Shown here: positions 12,097-24,400 of the stretch, one piece after another
How positions within the stretch are numbered: position 1 is the first letter of the stretch
Layout: each line of letters begins with the position of its first letter
NCBI GenBank assembly: GCA_963921825.1
Contig: OY997594.1
Coordinates: 68,433,675 to 68,497,674 of the forward strand
Direction of reading: 5' to 3'
Origin: Erodium maritimum
Taxonomy: Eukaryota > Streptophyta > Magnoliopsida > Geraniales > Geraniaceae
Length of the DNA stretch: 64,000 nt
Program-made: the position numbers and the translations under genes
Notes under the pieces: model-generated
What the model was told of the DNA's origin: nothing
What the model saw: only the letters and a program-made list of their open reading frames with translations
Database searches by the model: none

Positions 12097-12880
12097 TGCA
12101 ATCCCCCCTTGTACATATTACATAGATATTGTATAAGTGCATAAACTTGAAACCGAATTATCACACCCAAACGAGATGTAGGGCTCTTCTCACATTAGTT
12201 TACGAAACGATGAATAATTGGTACTATTGTTGTTATTGCACTATCTCAAAACAACTTTTTAACCGGTTAGAATGAAAATATTAATAGAAGTGCTTTACTT
12301 AAATTAATTAGGCACATAGATAGAATTGTGCTTGGAGATGGAACTGGATTTGGTGTTGGAGCAGAAGTCGGGGGAGGAAAGAGAGGGTCCCACTAGAGAA
12401 TCCTGGGACAATCAGGACAGAGCGGGCAAACAGACCCGTATGGAGGAATGAAAGGGATTCAGTGTTTCATGGACTGGTCTTGGGAGAAGTCCCTAAACAA
12501 AGCTACACCTTGAGCAGTAATCATTGTTTCGTCATAATTTTGTTTTATTTTCAGTACGTTTTTATGGTGCTTTCAACACCGGTTGTATCAGATCATTTGT
12601 CTCATAGTTTTTGTAAAGAAACCTTTTGAAGCTCTATACAGTATAATGATTTTTTTATACAGTATAATGATTTTTTTATTTTTTGTGAGTAAAGATTTCT
12701 TCGTGATATACTCACTTATAATTGAAACCTAAATTAATGTAATTGTACCTTTTGTCCCCAAAAATATACATATTATTATTGTAAGAAGAGGAGAGCAATA
12801 AAATTTAAATATTTATATTATATACTTATGTTCATGCAAAAAAAAGGAATATGCTTGTGTTTTATGATTTATCTGTAAAA
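12097..12880. other. Intergenic, no gene seen
   Basis: Mostly AT-rich. A GC-richer patch at 12320-12480 has no sustained frame or recognisable domain. A short direct repeat (acagtataatgattttttta) lies at 12640-12680. Confidence 0.5.
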
Positions 12881-12881
12881 C

Positions 12882-12890
12882 GATATATAG
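12882..12890 (+). promoter_or_regulatory. Probable TATA box of the LBP/BPI-related gene
   Basis: gatatatag lies about 205 bases upstream of the ATG. A transcription start near 12915 would give a leader of about 180 bases. Inferred from sequence only. Confidence 0.4.
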
Positions 12891-13094
12891 AATCTGCACA
12901 ACACATTCTCGTTGCTGTCACTGTCACTATCATAAAGAGAATACGAACAAAGCTCCTGAAACATTTTGTACACAATCTCTCCTAATTGCTTGCCAAGCAA
13001 CAATTTGCTCTTCCATGGATCGTCAAAGGAGCAACTTTAAGCCAACCCAGAACCAGAAACAACCTCTTTGAGCAATTCTGATTGATTTTCTCTA

Positions 13095-16000
13095 ATGGGT
13101 ATGTTCTCAAAATCCATCTTCTTCCTGATTCTATCGCTTCTGGTCATTCCAACACCGACCCATCTTCAATCCACCGAACGAGGTTTCATCTCTGTAATCG
13201 CATCCCAAAAGGGTCTCGATTATGCCAAGGATTTGGTCATAAAAAAGGCTCTTACCTCTCTGGTTCCGATTCAGTTGCCGGATATTGAGAAGTCCCTGCA
13301 AATCCCAGTAATTGGGGAAGCTAAAATTGCTCTCTCCGACATCACTATCTATCATGTTGGAGTTGCTTCTTCGTATATCGTGACTGGTGATGAGGGTATA
13401 GTCCTTATGGCTTCGGGAGCCACCGCCAATTTGAGCATGAATTGGAGGTACTCTTACAAAACCTGGCTCATCCCAGTTACGATTTCTGATCATGGAGCTG
13501 CTTCAGTTCTGGTATTTTGATTCACCCTATTTTTTCCTCTTCAGAAGTGGATATGATTGTTCTTCTGCTTTGATAGAATTTTGTGTTTGTTTATAAATTT
13601 GTGTTTCTATAATCTTTGAAGTTTATGTATCTGGGAAGTGGTAACTGGAGAAGGCCTACAAAATTTGGTGGTGTCATTCAAAATTCAATGAAGCATGGTC
13701 TACATACAAACAGCAATTCAATTGATGAATTTAAATTTCTAGATTTTGAACTCATGCTCACCCATTTCTCAAACTGGATAGTTGAGAGGTATTAGCCAGA
13801 ATCATGTGTGGCAAAAGGCTTATATATATAGGGTCTAAGTAGCGTTATGATCAACACATGCAGCGTGAATATGGAGATATTTTTCCTTCATAAGAAACCT
13901 AGTTGAGAGAGATTTGTATGGCTTTTGTTTGTCACAAGCTAACAAGTGTAATGCCTAGCAAGAACAGATGCGAGAATATGCTGATGGACGAAGATTTTAA
14001 GAACGAGTTGAACCATATCTCAGTGGCTTTATTAGGGAAATACAATTATTAGCTCTTAAATTGATCTGTTTCTCTGGGAGGTAAAGAAGATACGATTGGT
14101 TTTTAACTGTTAAGAAAGGATGACTTTTTCATCGAGTAGTGTAGCAAATGTCTGTTGTTGAACCAAGTGATTTACTACTTGGTTTCTCAAAGCAAGGTCT
14201 TGGGTTCAAGCATTGGGAGTACTGAGTAGTGTGAATGCCGTTAACAAATAAACATAAAATCACCGAGCAGTATATGGATCTATACAAAGTAGGGATGATT
14301 GCAAAAAAATACTATGAGGTATTCATCTTTTGCAAGTTGTAGCCCTTATCATAGATAATTGCAGAAACATACCCTGAACTTGCCTTCTCGATTACTTTGT
14401 GTAAATTTGTTTTAAAATGACAATTTAAATAATAAGTCAAAAATAAAAAAAAATCCAGAATTTTCTCCTTTCTTAACTTCTTCCTCTTTGAAAAATTCTG
14501 GTAAAAACCTCCCTCATCCTCTCTAAAAAAACCCGTAGCAGCCACTCTTTCTTTCCTTCGATCTCTCGCTCCTGTTGGTGACGGCCGTGGCTCGGCCTCG
14601 GTTGTTGCCGGTGGAGGCCAACCCTTTCACTTTCTCCATCTTTTCTCGGAGGTTCTATTTCGTTGGCCATGACTACTCAGTTTCTCGTTCGTTCGTCACA
14701 AGCTCTTTTCCTTCTCTTCCAGTTTCGGCTCCTTCAGTCTCTTCCTTTCGTCGTATTTCGCGGATTTAGGCCAGAGAGTCTATTGAGGCAGCGTTAAATT
14801 TATACTCCGATTGTGGAAGGGGGTTGTGGGAGGAGAGTTGAAGTGTTATGTGTGAGACTTAGTGTTCTCCGACATTGTTTTTCGAATATCGGTGATTAAA
14901 GTCAGATGGAGGAGTACCAAGATGGTCGGCATGGTTGGATCCCAAGGAGTCATGGTCACGTTTCAAGCTTCTTTTTTCTTTGTTGTTAGGTTTTGGCTTT
15001 GGTTGTGGCCTCTTCGGTCCAAATAACTCCAGTTGTTGCAGCATCGATGTTTACTTGTTGCAGCATCAATGTGCACTTGTGGCACTTTTGATGTGCACTT
15101 GTGGCACTTTTGTCGTGCACTTTTGTTGCATGTTGTTGTGGTGCACTTTGTTGCGTTGTTTTCTTCGTTCAGGAGTCGGTAATAGTAGGGTCTACCAAGT
15201 CTGGAGTCTGTAATATTTACCGTTTTTGTTTGGCATTTTCATCGGATTACATGTATATCTTCGCTGCTTGATATATAAAATTATAGCATTTCTCCTCAAA
15301 AAAAAAAAAAACTTCTTCCGCTTTGGACATACAAAGAGGAAGAAAATCAAGGTAGATGAAAATACTGGATTTGTTGTTTTTTGTACTTATTATTTTTAAA
15401 GGATAAAATGGTCAATTTGAAACAAATTTACACAAACTGAAACAAAAAGGAAAGTTCAGAGCGTTTATGCAATTATCAAAGAAGAGGGCTACAACTTGCA
15501 AAAAAACGAATACGTCAGGGTACTTTTATGCAATTATCCCTACAAAGTATTCTTCTTCATCATCAAATGCTGGTTTAGATCTTGAGTGAGGATAAGTTAG
15601 GCATAGAGGCATTCTGATGTGGAATAGACGCTTTAGCCATCAGTTTTGGATACTCTTTTCTTTTTCTTTCTTTTCTCTTGGAAAATGCTGATTACTCATA
15701 GTTTTGCTAAGGTTGAAGGTATGCAAGTAGGCCTTACTGTAGCTTTAAAGAATCAAGAAGGGACTCTGATGTTGTCTCTCTTGCAATCTGGATGTCATGT
15801 TGATGATATCTCTATAAAATTGGATGGTGGAGCTTCTTGGCTTTATCAAGGGTACTTATTCTTTCTTTCATGCCATTGAATTGCCCTTAAAATTACGGGA
15901 ATGGTATTATAATTTGTGGGGGTAATTACAGTTCACAACGGTCAAAATACATAATTTGTGTTTCACAACCGCGGAATTTAGCTCGTTACAATTCACAATG

Positions 16001-18386
16001 TTCCACATTTGTTAAGTTGTAACATCACTAACTTCATTAAAATTGTATGAAATATGATTAAAATGCCCCTCAATCTTTTTTGAAGTAACAGTTTTACCTT
16101 TTATAATTAAAAAAAACTGTGCTGTTGTCATCATATAATTTTTTATATCTATTTATTTTAAAGGGTAAATCGGCCATTTTGATTTTTTTTTAAAAAGTTA
16201 ACGGAATATTTTATCATTTCGTCCAAAATTTCAAATATTGCAACTTAGCAAACACGGAACGTTGTAAATCATATCGATCAAAATCCCACCCTTATGAAGT
16301 GCGAATTATGTAATTTTGAATTTCGCCAAATTTGTTACTTGGAATTGTTCTTACATTTGATTGATTCTGCATTTCTTAGCCTCTATTTGTCTGATGCTGA
16401 GTAAATTATCTACACTTAGCAATTAATCCTACTTATTTTCCAGGATATTGGATGCTTTTAGTGGACAAATAGAGTCTGCAGTTGAAGAAGCAATTTCCAA
16501 AAAAATAGGTGAAGGAATATCCGGGCTTGACTCTTTGTTGCTATCACTTCCAAAAGAAATCCCAGTAGATGATAGAGCCGCCTTAAACGTTACCTTTGTA
16601 AATGACCCTGTATTGAATAATTCCACCATTCAAATCGAGATGAAAGGGTTATTCACATCAGGAAACCAGGTCAAGACTTCGAGCTATTACCACCAAATGT
16701 CACAAGCTTCTCATTTCTGCAACAGTCAATCTAAGATGATCGCGATTTTATTGCACGAAAATGTTATTAACTCGGCATCATTGGTTTACTTCAAAGTAAG
16801 TTCTTACATTTGTTAAGATATGGTTTGCAACATTGTTAGTTTCTTTTAGAGTTAATTGCACATAAGTTTACTCATTTTTCACCTAACTACGCTTTAGTTC
16901 CCAAAGTCGTTTCCTTGACCATAATCTAAAAGAAATGCCCTTTTCCCTTCTTTTTAATAGTTATATATTTTAAGGGATCTTTTTACATCAACCATTTTGT
17001 TACATCTAATCAAAATGTTGTGTAGTGATGGAGTCTTTTTGTTTAGATCAGGGTTAAGGGTGTTTTTGTCATTTTCTGCAAAAAAAGAGCTATGCGATTT
17101 TTTTTTGAAACATAGGGTAGCTGCAAAACGAATTCAGAACTCAGTCACTAAATGTAATTAACCATTTCTTTTATTCTACTGACTCAAGATCAATTCTGGC
17201 TCAAAACAGGCTTTTGTTTTTCTCCACTAATAGTTCATTTTGGGGTTAGGCAGGTGATATGCACTGGATCGTTGACAAACTACCTGACCAGGCATTGTTA
17301 AACACTGCACGATGGAGATACATTGTTCCTAAACTGTACAAGCAATACCCTAACAAAGACATGGATTTCAATGTTTCTGTGTCATCCCCACCAATGATAA
17401 GAGTTGCAGACAAGAAGATCGACACCACAATTTACTTAGATGTGATCGTTGATGTTCTTGATGCTGGTCAAGTAACTCCGGTGGCTTGCATCTCGTTGGT
17501 ATGTCTGAACCGAAACAATCTTCTGGCACTTAATCTTCGATGAGTTGTTGACGATGACAACCTCTGATGCTGCTCGTTGTTGCAGGTGATAGACGCTTCA
17601 TGTTCGGCGAAGATCACAAGGAACAACCTCGCTGGTAGCATCAGAATGAGGGATTTTACCCTGTTTTTGAAGTGGAGCAAAATTGGTAACTTGCATATGC
17701 ATCTGATCCAGGTGAAACTCCTATATATAACTTGTTCTTTTGTGAACTGTCAAATAGTTGTGTTGTTATTAGTGCAACATACATGACGATGTAGGGTTAA
17801 TTATACAAAATTAGGGGCACTTTTTCAGGTACAAACCAAGCTTAAAATACAAACTACTTCAAATCGATCTGGGCCTTTGGATCAAGTTGTTCCAACATCC
17901 CATGTTTTTAGGGTTCAATGAAAATAAATTCAAAGTTCTGGTGAAAGAGAGAGAGAGCTTTGTGATTTTTTTTTCTTCTAAACCATGGTAGCTGCAAAAC
18001 GAATTTGGAACTTAAATGTAACTAGGTGAAAAACGTGACAACCCAAGTATAGCCAAGTGTAAATAATTGTCAAGAATTAGTATTGAATTCGGATCAAACC
18101 TAGGATTTGACTTGAATTGTTTTTGGTTTCTCCATTTCCCGAGTCAACTGTGAATCTGAAGCTGTCTTGTAACCATTATTTGCAGTATGTGACATCAACT
18201 GTCTTAAGGACTGTGTTCGTGCCATATGTGAACTTACATCTCTTGAGAGGATTTCCATTGCCGCTTCTTCATGGTTTCTCCATTAGGGATGCTGAAATCT
18301 TCTGCGATGATTCAATGGTTGCGATCTGCAGCGATGTTACCTTCTCCGAACAGTATAGAACCAATCAGCTATTATCACTGATATAG
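13095..18386 (+). CDS. LBR: LBP/BPI-related lipid-binding protein (plant LBR type), complete
   Basis: Secreted or endomembrane lipid-binding protein of the BPI/LBP/CETP superfamily. Plant members (Arabidopsis LBR1/LBR2) bind bacterial lipopolysaccharide and take part in defence signalling. Exons: 13095-13511, 15712-15851, 16444-16795, 17250-17498, 17586-17711, 18186-18386. The splices are in phase and give 494 aa, the usual length for the family. Residues 1-26 form a signal peptide (MGMFSKSIFFLILSLLVIP). The N-terminal BPI barrel follows with ERGFISVIASQKGLDYAKD, then GCHVDDISI, LPKEIPVDD, and the C-terminal barrel with LLNTARWRYIVPKLY and FPLPLLHGFS. The start is the first ATG of the exon and leads into the signal peptide. 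Introns 1, 2, 3 and 5 carry MITEs. A poly(A) signal aataaa lies at 18446. LBR1 versus LBR2 is not decided. Confidence 0.93.
14292..15540. mobile_element. MITE, family B copy 2 (intron 1 of the LBP/BPI gene), split by a later retroposon
   Basis: Ends gggatgattgcaaaa and gcaattatccc, with the same internal inverted repeat as the copy at 10577-10993. Flanked by the exact 9-mer tacaaagta at 14283-14291 and 15541-15549. The middle (14485-15309) is a younger insertion; without it and its duplicated site the MITE is about 415 bp, like copy 1. Confidence 0.9.
14485..15309 (+). mobile_element. Poly(A)-tailed retroposon nested in a MITE
   Basis: About 825 bp, pyrimidine- and GC-richer than its surroundings, ending in a run of about 13 A. 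The 10-mer aacttcttcc stands at 14475-14484 and again at 15310-15319, directly after the A run, which is the mark of LINE-driven retroposition. Short open frames inside carry no domain that I recognise. Its style resembles the T-rich retroposons at 35.2, 42.2 and 62.8 kb. Confidence 0.82.
15915..16340. mobile_element. MITE-like element (intron 2 of the LBP/BPI gene)
   Basis: Begins gggggtaattacagttcac. An internal inverted pair (ttcacaatgttcc against ggaacgttgtaaat, and aagttgtaac against gcaacttag) spans the element. The start gtaattacagttcac is shared with the element at 23887-24348. No exact target duplication. Confidence 0.6.
16849..17164. mobile_element. MITE, family C copy 1 (intron 3 of the LBP/BPI gene), 9-bp target duplication
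   Basis: Ends gagttaattgca and taattaacca, only short inverted termini. Flanked by tttctttta at 16840-16848 and 17165-17173. The 3' part (ggtagctgcaaaacgaatt) is shared with the element at 17793-18030. Confidence 0.8.
17793..18030. mobile_element. MITE-like element, family C copy 2 (intron 5 of the LBP/BPI gene)
   Basis: Starts agggttaattatac and ends in a segment containing ggtagctgcaaaacgaattt and gaacttaaatgtaac, matching copy 1 at 17115-17160. Ends are less clear and no target duplication is seen. Confidence 0.55.
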
Positions 18387-18459
18387 TTGCATTTTTATAT
18401 TGCATAGTAGTAGTCTAGGTGCTTTATTATGTTGATTTGTGTATAAATAAATGGTATGG

Positions 18460-19640
18460 AGTGGTAGTGCTGTGATAGGTTGAATGTAAATTCAGTATGT
18501 AGTAAGGTCAGATATAGGATTTGCATATACAACAAGCTTGAACAAGGTGGTAATGTAAAGTAACCACATAAATAAATTACCCACTTAAGTTCGGGTGGAA
18601 AAATATATATGTTTGTTGACGATTACTCATCTCTCATCACGGGACTCGTAGATGAGTTATTGTTATTTTCAAAAACCCAAAATACCCTTATGGACGTTTT
18701 CGTGGTCTTGTCTCTCATACCCGTCTGTCTCTTCTTCCCTATCGTGAGTCAGATCAAATCGGAGAAATAAAGAGGAGACTTGCGCAAAAGGTTGAGTGTA
18801 TTTTCGGCTTGATTCAATGGCATAGTAAGTTTTTATTTTATTTTAAGAGTTTCATTATCGTTTCGATTCGTTGGTTTGAATCAGTATCTTTATTCAACAC
18901 CTTCCGTTTTTAAATATATGTTTTAAAAACTATATGTTTCATGTAAAAATATTTGATGTACTGACTTAACTTAGTTGTCTCCACATAGGCTTGGAGACAT
19001 GTATATTAAGAATAAAGCTATCATTTCACGGGACTTACATTTGGTATGTCAAAATAATTGAATGCAGAGGTGTTTATGGATAGATTTCCACTTGTCTGTG
19101 TGGATGTGGATTGTTGTTTCTCAGTCGGACCATAATAAATCGCCTATAGAAAATTCACGCCGATTTGTGGACATATAAGGTCTAATTCGTTTGTTTTATG
19201 TACAATTACAACAATATAGGAACGAAAAAGTCGAGAAGACGGGTTATAGTTTGTGGAAGATTTTTCAAGAGAAAGAAGATAATGTTTAATGCTAGACTAA
19301 ATCTCGTAGTGACGTTATTGTGTAAGGTTCATAACTCGGCCCTATTTATTTGGGCATGGTCATGATCCAACTAGGGGGACTTATTTGGATGTGGATTGTT
19401 ATTTCTCAATCAACTGTAATTGCAATTCACCTAGTTGCTAATGCTCTTCATCGAGGTTCTACAACTACCCTTACTTCTTCTTATACCTCCGCAATCTCTT
19501 TGAAACCTTTCACGGAAGACTTTAAACGGGAACTGGAACATCATTAGACAAGGACGGAGATGATTGAGAACCCAAGAGCTTTCGAATAAAGACTTTTAGG
19601 TTTTCCTTGTCAAACTCCCCAATTCTACTATGACTAGTCA
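18460..19640. other. Intergenic, unassigned repeat-like DNA
   Basis: After the LBP/BPI 3' end the sequence has no sustained frame. From about 19060 it may be the 5' part of the LINE remnant that follows; no domain is readable. Confidence 0.35.
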
Positions 19641-20560
19641 GCTCAAGACACTCTGAGTTCCTTTTGGGACTATCACTGTTGTTGATGAATGATGATGGCC
19701 CAAGACTTGCTACCAAAGGGAATCGTTACACCTTTATGTATTTCAAAAATTCTGATGATGTGGTTCGGGCTGTGGAGGCTTTACGTGGCTCCCTCTTTGG
19801 GGACAGGTGAATCTGGGCTATTGAGACAACTATGTCATCTGGACTTGCCATCGAGGTGGCTTTCTCCTGTATCCATCATAGTGACACTACGTCTGCTTAG
19901 CTTTGTTTGGAGTCGTGTACATTGGCTTCTCATTTTGTGAAGATGCCAGCGTTTAGTGTGATTGACATCGCTAATACTTCAATTTCGGATCACGCCGTCA
20001 GTATGAGCCTTCAGATGACAAGGATCTTTGGGGGTGGATCTCCTTGACTTAGGAGGTCGCGCCTTTTTTGTGTCTTGCGAGGACCAGGTCAACCATTTTT
20101 GCTTATGATCGGAAGGTGTTGCGCTGTTGGTTCTTCTCCTTCTCAGATTGTGCACAACGAGTTTAGTCTAGGGGACATATTCATTGGGTAGATAACGCTG
20201 TCCTTCCTGTTATGTGTTGGAACAGTGGCTCCATAACAGAGATTGTTGGAAAGCTAGGTTCGTTGGTTTCCATTCGCTCTTGCTCACTGTCAGTTACTTA
20301 GGCGTCTAGGGTTTTGGCTCTTGTCCATGTGTTGGATGTCACGGTTGGTAGTAGGGTGATCACCGCTATGGGACAGGATATATGTGTTGATGTGCTTCTT
20401 GAGTTTGCTCAAGTGGATACCTTGTTGTACCTCCCTCAGTCTGAGGTGGCCGATTCATGGATTAAGACTTGCAAGAGGAGTGGTCTCACATATCCGATCT
20501 CTGGAAGGAGTCTTTTCACCCTTCCCCTTCCCGTTTTAACAAGTGTTAGTCCCTATTCTT
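19640..20560 (+). mobile_element. LINE ORF1 remnant with an RRM-like segment
   Basis: A broken frame at about 19685-19805 reads like an RNA-recognition motif: DGPRLATKGNRYTFMYFKN, then DDVVRAVEAL and GSLFGDR, matching the RNP1 strand and the following helix. Further on, HWVDNAVLPVMCW and EIVGKLGSLVSI resemble the DUF4283-like part of plant LINE ORF1. An RRM followed by that domain is the same order as in the LINE at 39.5-43.1 kb. Stops and frameshifts show it is dead; ORF2 is not seen. Confidence 0.45.
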
Positions 20561-20579
20561 CAATTAATTAGGTTCTTCC

Positions 20580-21120
20580 AAAAGTTATTGCTTTTGTTGT
20601 TTCCAAGGGATCTCTAGATCCTAAAGGACACAAGTCGGATAAGTGGGCAAATCAGGTCTTAGATGTCGACAAGTTGGACATGGCTTCAGTCTTGGACATG
20701 TGCAATGGTCTCGATGAAGCTCTGGTTCCTCTCTTCGATCGGTCTCTGCCACTGCTCCAAGTCGACTTCGGTGATTCCCTCCGTTAACCAGATGTCTTTT
20801 CAAGGGTTTCCTCGATCCTGGTTGATGGTTGCCCAGGGGTGAGTAATACCACACTATGGACAATTTTAAGGAAAACTTAGGGGTATACTACAGAAGTTTT
20901 TCCGAGAAAAATTTCAAAAAGATCGAGACGACAATGAGTTTTAACGGGGCTGCTAGCCTTATTGTGGTCACATGAGTAATGTATCATTTCAAGAAAGGAA
21001 CTGACATGACATGGCCCAAGTCCAAGCCCAAGCTGAGCCCATCAATGGTCAAAATCCCTAGAGCTGGAATCAGGAAGGTCAAAACAAAAAACCCCAAATT
21101 GCATCGAGATCCGGTTCAGA
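20580..21120. other. Intergenic, no gene seen
   Basis: No sustained open frame with a recognisable domain; probably element flank and the distal promoter of the PHD-BAH gene. Confidence 0.4.
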
Positions 21121-21131
21121 GTAAAACCGGG

Positions 21132-21139
21132 TATAAAAA
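21132..21139 (+). promoter_or_regulatory. Probable TATA box of the PHD-BAH gene
   Basis: tataaaaa stands 323 bases before the ATG, followed by a pyrimidine-rich leader typical of plant 5' UTRs. A minimal upstream ORF (ATG CCC TGA, 21433-21441) lies 13 bases before the start codon. Confidence 0.55.
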
Positions 21140-21454
21140 TGGTAGCTTTGTATGAAAAAAAGAAAAAAAAAAAACAAAATTTACGAAGGAAGCAGTCTGC
21201 TGAAAATCGCACCCTCTGTTTCTCTCTCCCAAAGCCTCATCAGCTCCTCCTATTATCACTTAAAACACATCACCGATTCGTCTCTCCCTCAAATTTTTAC
21301 CCGCCCAAAACCTCGCTCCCAATTCAACGGTTCAATTTTTCAAACCCCTCGCTCTCTAGGGTTTTCTGGTCCCTTCTCCTCTCGCTTCTCTCGATTTCCC
21401 CCTCTCTTGTCGCTGCCCTCTCCGCCGCTTCCATGCCCTGACTGACCCGCCACC

Positions 21455-24400
21455 ATGGAGGATCCGAAGATACCCGCCGCCGTTCCCACGGTGGAGGAAG
21501 TGGTTGTGGAGGTCGAGAAGGAGGATCCGCGATCTGGGTCTGAGAAGAGGGGGGCTGAGAATGGGGAAGATGGGGAATTCGATGTTCGATCCGGGAAAAA
21601 GGCGCGGCTTTGCGGGGAAGTGGGGATGAGGAGGGTGGCGGAGATCGTGCTGGTGTTGTCGGCCATGGCGGAGGTGCGCGGCGGGAGGAAGCCCACTCCG
21701 GAGGAGGCGGGGTTGATGGTGGAGGCGAGGGATAAGCTGGCGGAGATGTGTCAGGAACTGGCGCCCAAGGATATTGTGTCCAGGGAGGCTGTGGAGAGTG
21801 TGATTGAGGATTTGGGGCTTAATGCCATAGGGTTTAAGGGTACCAGGTTGACCATTGCTGAGAAGATGGTTGTTGCTAAGAAAAAGGTATGTTTCTGTGT
21901 TTTGGTGTTTTGTTATTTTTGTTCTAATTTGTTTTATTTGGTCAATTTGACTGCAATGCAGTGTTGGGATAATTTGTTATGCTGAATGGAACCATTAATA
22001 ATGTACCTTTTTTTGATGTAAAGTTATGTGATATAGGAACTCTGCTTGGTTGTGTTTAGGTCCAACACACAAACTGATCATGTAGTTTATTAAGCTTGTA
22101 AATCAAATTTGTTATGAGTTTCAAATGGAAACTTGAGCTTGATAAGCTTTGACCTAAATCATCCTCATTGTCCAGATATAATAGTCTGAGCACAGGCTCT
22201 TCAAATTTTTATTAAACTTAGCTCAAGGTATGCTGTTAAGAATCCAATCCCAGCTTGAGCCTCAGTTTTTGAGCCACTAGTTTTGCTTCTCTATGTAAAG
22301 GCTCAGCTGATCTACATCCCTATTTGCAAATTGCATGTAAATGCTTCTTGGGTGTTAAAAAGCTTAAAGTGAACACGAGATTAAAATGTGTAGGAGAAAT
22401 ATTGTTCATCCATGTGTTATTTTGCAACTGAAAGTGGAAAGTTTTGTGGAATCACAGAATACAATTATTTGTCTTTTTCAAGGTGATTTTTGTGTCTTGA
22501 ATTGTACTAAACTATTTCCATTCTCTCTTAAAACTAGCTGCCAGGAGTCCATGTCAATCCGTTGATTTTGTTTCTAAATTTCTAAAAGTTAAAAGTCTTT
22601 CGGTTACTGTTTACATCCACAATGTTTTGTCGCTGTTTCGAAACAGTTACACAGTTATTAGTTAATATAGCACTGGAATCTTCATATTTTCTCTAGATGC
22701 GTGAAAAGGTTTTCAGACTAGATGGTAATTGATCTTTGTTAATATATATCACTCCAAGAGTTACATTGACACCAGATTCAATATACTAGTTATTTACCTC
22801 AAGAAAATCGAAGTAATGCCTAAACTCATTATTTCAAGTTCCAATTCCCTTTTTCGAATTTTAAATATTTGGTTCATCCATTATTTTAATTCCTTAGAAT
22901 TCATTTGGGCCACATAATGAATTGTCGATAACACCCTTTACCTTTCCTGTCAACATGAAAACTAACTTTTATAGTTATAGATTTTTGAACAAAGTTAACC
23001 TTGATAGTGCATAACTAATGTAGTTATAGTTTATTAGAAAGAGATTATTTCGTAATTTTTTCAAACGAACTATAGAATATAGTCCATTAATTTTTTCATA
23101 AATATAAACAAACTCTAATTCAATTATTAGTAAAGTACCATTGATTCAATTCCTAGTAATTCAATTAATTTTTGTTGAAAATTATACAAACAGCCCCTAC
23201 ATTTTGATTGACTGCTGACAAAACAGTTACACAGATAATATAACACTGCAGTCTTCATATTTCCCTTAGATGTGTGAAATCGACTTAGAAAAGATAGTAG
23301 TCAACGTTCATTAATGTGTGTGTGTGTGTATATTTGCTTTTATCGTGAATGAAAATTCCAATTATTCTTCAGTGTGCTTGAGACGGACTTCCATCTTAGC
23401 TGTGCATTGCAAGTTATTTTATGTTACTCAGACTAAGTCATGGGGGATATCTTTAATGCTTATTGTCTCCAGATAGAAGATTCTAAGAAATTCACTGCTC
23501 ATCCCACCACCTATTCATCTCATCCATCGCAAACAAGCTATGGTACTGCAGCTGAAAACCGTGGAACAAATCCTGTTCGTTCGATTACATCAGACAAACA
23601 AATTCATACACCGATTCATTCGGGAAGCTTCCCTGCTTCGACACCTCTAGGTCATGGTCACTCAGCTACTTCTTTACCATATCAGTTGCCTACCAACGAG
23701 GTAAGAGCATCTGGAGTTTCCAGTGGATTGCCTGGCAGCAATTTAGGAAGGGCTTCGTCTTTGGCAGCATTGCATAAGGTGGAAAGAGGACAATTTAAGT
23801 TGGATGGAGGATCAAATGGGACTTCTTATGCAGCCCAAGTGCGAGGTAATGTTTTCTCTTTCTCATTGAGGATGGAAATTCTTTTAGGGGTACTTACAGT
23901 TCACTACTCTGTCTTTGCATGATTTTTAATTATCCACAAAGAACTTCGCTTTGTTTTAATTTACCTTAATTTGAGGTTAAATGATGAAACTGCCTTTGTA
24001 TAAAAACTTAAAAACTTGAAAAACCTGTTTTTTATTTATGTATAAAAATAGAAAATTTAAATTAAGATGTTCGTCCTTTTTAAATTTTTACTTCTTGCTT
24101 TTTTTTAAAATTATTATTATTATTATTAAGATGTTCGTCCTTTTAAAATTTTTACTTCTTGGCTTTTTTTAATTATTATTATTATTATTATTATTATAAT
24201 TATATAAGAGGTAGTTTCATCATAAAAACCTCAAATTATGACAAATTGAGACAAAACAAAGTTTCATCGCGGTGAACTGATACAAAAAAAGATACATGAT
24301 ATTGAATTTAAAATCATGTAAAGTACAGGGTAGTGAACTGTAATTACCTTTTCTTTTTTCAATCTGTATCTATCACTTGAGAACGCTTTTTTTTCATACC

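Noticed and set aside
14150..14240. tRNA-like words (gtcttgggttcaagc)
   Set aside because: Resembles a Pol III B box, but there is no matching A box or cloverleaf, so neither a tRNA nor a SINE can be called.
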